Shown: in pieces, positions 4,791-6,930 of the stretch | Position numbering within the stretch: position 1 is the first letter of the stretch | How the letters are laid out: the number at the start of each line of letters is the position of its first letter | Assembly: GCA_027036755.1 (NCBI GenBank) | Contig: JALWDV010000749.1 | Span: forward strand, 1 to 6,930 | Direction of reading: 5' to 3' | From: Anaerolineae bacterium | GTDB taxonomy: Bacteria; Chloroflexota; Anaerolineae; J102 | DNA: 6,930 nucleotides | Translations under genes and position numbers: made by a program | The notes under the pieces: generated by a model | The model's database searches: none | What the model was told of the DNA's origin: nothing | Seen by the model: only the letters and a program-made list of their open reading frames with translations

Positions 4791-4819
4791 ATTATAGCAT
4801 AGCAAACGCATTCCGTCCA
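4791..4819 (-). promoter_or_regulatory. Promoter of PemI/PemK-type operon
   Basis: Extended -10 TGCTATAAT (4799-4791), 17-bp spacer and TGGACG (4819-4814) as -35. It lies between the mfd stop and the antitoxin start, so the module does not depend on mfd transcription. Confidence 0.65.
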
Positions 4820-4841
4820 CGATGGCGTTTCGCTGCCATCG
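4820..4841. promoter_or_regulatory. Palindrome abutting -35: candidate TA operator (copy B)
   Basis: CGATGGC (4820-4826) and GCCATCG (4835-4841) form a 7-bp inverted repeat with an 8-nt loop, immediately next to the -35. It matches the copy A palindrome except for one base that shortens the stem. Because it lies 66-87 bp past the mfd stop, a role in mfd mRNA 3'-end formation was considered, but no U-run follows. Confidence 0.55.
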
Positions 4842-4906
4842 AGATGTCGAATTTCGTGATTTACCGCCATAGTCCCCGCTCATAATCCTACCCGATGAAC
4901 ACTGAC

Positions 4907-6930
4907 CTACCCCACGCCCGCGGACAAAATATCCAGCACGTGCAGCAGGCGCTGGCGCCATTCGCCCGCGGCATCGATGGTCACCCAGATGGCGCGGGAG
5001 CCCACCCGCGCCTGGTCGCCCAATTGATGCTGGAGTTTTAGCCGCGGCAGCCGGGCCACCGCGGGGCTGTGCACCACAAGCTGTCCGCTATCCCGGCCAA
5101 TGGCGGTGACGCCCGCCCGCGAGGCCAGCAGCTTCACCTTCACCTGGAAGAGCAAATCCTGCACTCGCTCCGGCAGCGGCCCGAAGCGGTCTTCCAGCTC
5201 CGCGGCCATATCATCCAGCTCGCCCAAGGAGCCCAGCCCGGCGATGCGGCGATACAATTGCAGGCGCAAATCCTCGTTCTCGATGTAATTTCGGGGAATG
5301 CCCGCGTCCAGAGGCAAATCCAATGACACACTGGGGCTGAGAGGCGCCAGCAGGCCCTGGATGGCCGCCACCGTCTCCGGCAGATGCCCTTGCTCCCGCA
5401 GCTCCTCCACGGCCTGGGCCAGCAGCCGCACATACATATCGAAGCCCACCGCGGCGATGTGCCCGTGCTGCCGCGCGCCCAGCAGCTCGCCCGCGCCGCG
5501 AATCTCCAGATCCCGCATGGCGATGCGGAAGCCCGAGCCCAGATCGCTGGCCTCCTGGATAGCTTCCAGCCGGCGGCGGGCCTCGGGTGAGAGCGGCTTG
5601 TGCTTGTCGTAGAGCAGATACGCGTAAGCCCGCGCTGCGCTGCGTCCCACCCGGCCCCGCAACTGGTAGAGCTGGGCCAGCCCAAACTTATCCGCCCGGT
5701 TGATGATGATGGTGTTGGCGTTGGGGATATCGATGCCGCTTTCGATGATGGTGGTGCTCACCAGCACATCGTATTCGCCTTCGGCGAAGGCCATCATCAC
5801 CCGCTCCAGCTCCCGCTCCGGCATCTGGCCGTGGCCCACCGCGATGCGGGCCTCGGGGATGAGCTTGCGCAGCTTGTTGGCCATCTGCTCGATGCCCCGC
5901 ACCCGGTTGTGCACGAAAAACACCTGCCCGCCCCGATCCAGCTCGCGCAAAATCGCATTGCGGATCAGGGTTTCGTCGTAAAATCCCACCTGGGTCTGGA
6001 TGGCCTGCCGCTCCACGGGCGGGGTCTCGATGGTGCTGAGGTCGCGCACGCCGGTCAGGCTCATGTAGAGGGTGCGGGGGATGGGCGTGGCGGTGAGGGT
6101 GAGCACATCCACCTGGCTGCGCAACTGCTTGATGCGCTCCTTGTGACGCACGCCAAAACGCTGCTCCTCATCCACGATGAGCAGGCCCAGATTTTTGAAC
6201 TCGACATCTTTGGAAAGCAGGCGGTGGGTGCCGATGACGATATCCACCGAGCCTTTGGCCAGGCCGGCGATGGTTTCCCGTTGCTGTTTGCGGGTGCGAA
6301 AACGGGAGAGCGTATGCACTTCCACCGGAAACGCAGCCAGACGACGGCTGAAGGTCTTGCAATGCTGTTGCGCCAGCACCGTGGTGGGGACGAGGATCGC
6401 CACTTGTTTGCCATCCATGATGGCCTTGAACGCGGCCCGCAGCGCCACCTCGGTTTTGCCGTAGCCCACATCGCCGCAGATGAGCCGATCCATGGGCTGC
6501 GGCTTCTCCATATCCTGCTTCACCGCCTCGATGGCCACCAGTTGGTCGTCGGTCTCGATGTAGGGGAAGGAGGCTTCCAGCTCCTGTTGCCACTCGCTGT
6601 CGGGGCTAAACGCGTGGCCGGGCAGGGTCTCCCGCTGGGCGTAGAGCTGCAACAAATCCTGGGCGATGGCGGCCACAGCCTTGCGAGTGCGACGTTTGGC
6701 CATCTCCCAATCGGCTGTGCCCAAGCGGTTGAGACGGGGCGAATCGCTGCTGGGCCCCACATAGCGGGCCAGGCGATCCGCCTGATGCACCGGCACGTAG
6801 AGCTTGTCCTTTTTGGCGTACTCGATGAGGAGATAATCCCGGGCCACGCCATCGAGATCGACCTTGACCAGGCCCTTGAAGCGCCCGACGCCATGCTCCA
6901 TGTGCACCACGTAATCCCCCGGCTGGATGT
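4907..6930 (-). CDS. mfd: Mfd, transcription-repair coupling factor (C-terminal part; N-terminus beyond window)
   Basis: The frame is open to the window edge, and the first codons read IQPGDYVVHMEHGVGRF, the start of the CarD-like RNA polymerase-interacting domain. So 6910 is not the true start. Numbering from 6910: RNAP-interacting domain about 1-52; RecG-like helicase lobe 1 with Walker A GDVGYGKTE (146-154), TTVLAQQH (176-183), GTHRLLSKDV (227-236), DEEQ (247-250) and TATPIPRT (273-280); lobe 2 with STTIIESGIDIP (385-396) and QLRGRVGR (416-423); the translocation (TRG) region LGSGFRIAMRDLEIRGAGELLG (457-478); regulatory domain 7 about 530-660. All catalytic motifs are intact. Mfd removes RNA polymerase stalled at lesions and recruits UvrA. 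The missing part should hold the UvrB-homology and UvrA-binding region. Its last 35 bp recur twice downstream. Confidence 0.97.
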   Translation of the reverse strand, partial: IQPGDYVVHMEHGVGRFKGLVKVDLDGVARDYLLIEYAKKDKLYVPVHQADRLARYVGPSSDSPRLNRLGTADWEMAKRRTRKAVAAIAQDLLQLYAQRETLPGHAFSPDSEWQQELEASFPYIETDDQLVAIEAVKQDMEKPQPMDRLICGDVGYGKTEVALRAAFKAIMDGKQVAILVPTTVLAQQHCKTFSRRLAAFPVEVHTLSRFRTRKQQRETIAGLAKGSVDIVIGTHRLLSKDVEFKNLGLLIVDEEQRFGVRHKERIKQLRSQVDVLTLTATPIPRTLYMSLTGVRDLSTIETPPVERQAIQTQVGFYDETLIRNAILRELDRGGQVFFVHNRVRGIEQMANKLRKLIPEARIAVGHGQMPERELERVMMAFAEGEYDVLVSTTIIESGIDIPNANTIIINRADKFGLAQLYQLRGRVGRSAARAYAYLLYDKHKPLSPEARRRLEAIQEASDLGSGFRIAMRDLEIRGAGELLGARQHGHIAAVGFDMYVRLLAQAVEELREQGHLPETVAAIQGLLAPLSPSVSLDLPLDAGIPRNYIENEDLRLQLYRRIAGLGSLGELDDMAAELEDRFGPLPERVQDLLFQVKVKLLASRAGVTAIGRDSGQLVVHSPAVARLPRLKLQHQLGDQARVGSRAIWVTIDAAGEWRQRLLHVLDILSAGVG

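Larger units (their letters stand above)
4146..4990 (-). repeat. Duplicated block, copy B (mfd tail + PemK-type TA), intact
   Basis: This is the intact counterpart of 2022-2820: mfd 3' end, promoter with palindrome, antitoxin, toxin. The C-terminal antitoxin-coding region differs from copy A at only about one base per hundred. The mfd tail differs at roughly a quarter of positions and carries a 2-nt length difference. Confidence 0.8.

Noticed and set aside
4411..4797. Plus-strand ORFs within the PemI/PemK-type module and within mfd
   Set aside because: All are antisense to well-supported genes and have no domain pattern or ribosome-binding site.
2022..4990. Integron cassette array of TA genes
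   Set aside because: No integron integrase and no attC-like sites with GTTRRRY cores are visible, and the repeat shared between units is coding sequence from mfd.

Overview
The window is bacterial and moderately GC-rich. Chloroflexota (Anaerolineae/Caldilineae-like) is my best guess. It rests on the style of the repeats (ACCTGACAGGT palindromes, a 'CAACCACAGA' inverted repeat, degenerate ACTGANN heptads), on a GEVED-type surface protein and on a dense set of type II toxin-antitoxin (TA) genes. There is no rRNA or other taxonomic marker, so this is inference.

Layout. Positions 1-563 contain no convincing gene. They hold four different palindromic or inverted-repeat elements, one of them a compact cloverleaf-like repeat at 3-70. 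Positions 564-1994 (+) encode a secreted, probably membrane-anchored protein with a laminin-B-like jelly-roll region and a GEVED domain. Positions about 2022-4752 form a TA island: (a) a decayed PemK/MazF-type module on the minus strand (toxin remnant 1963-2142, C-terminally truncated antitoxin 2341-2565) interrupted by a 174-bp MITE (2178-2351) with an 8-bp target duplication; (b) an intact Phd/RelB-RelE-type module on the minus strand (3366-2835); (c) a solitary HigA-type antidote gene on the plus strand (3703-4068); (d) an intact PemK/MazF-type module on the minus strand (4752-4149), paralogous to (a). Positions 4907-6930 (minus, running off the window) encode the C-terminal two thirds or so of Mfd, the transcription-repair coupling factor.

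The most interesting feature is the organisation of the island. The last codons of mfd (encoding ...LDILSAGVG) occur three times in direct orientation: in mfd itself, at 3473-3507 and at 2740-2774. Each copy is followed within about 110-175 bp, on the same strand, by a TA module. The region therefore reads as three 'mfd tail + TA' units. The outer units are paralogous blocks (2022-2820 and 4146-4990) in which the antitoxin is far better conserved than the mfd tail.

How the genes work together. The two intact minus-strand modules should each be self-contained autoregulated operons: antitoxin first, toxin overlapping its end by 17 or 26 bp, a promoter with an extended -10, and a palindrome as candidate operator. 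The decayed module keeps its promoter and palindrome but has lost its toxin. The MITE supplied a new stop codon to its antitoxin. Mfd is a housekeeping repair protein and appears to serve only as the chromosomal anchor point of the island.
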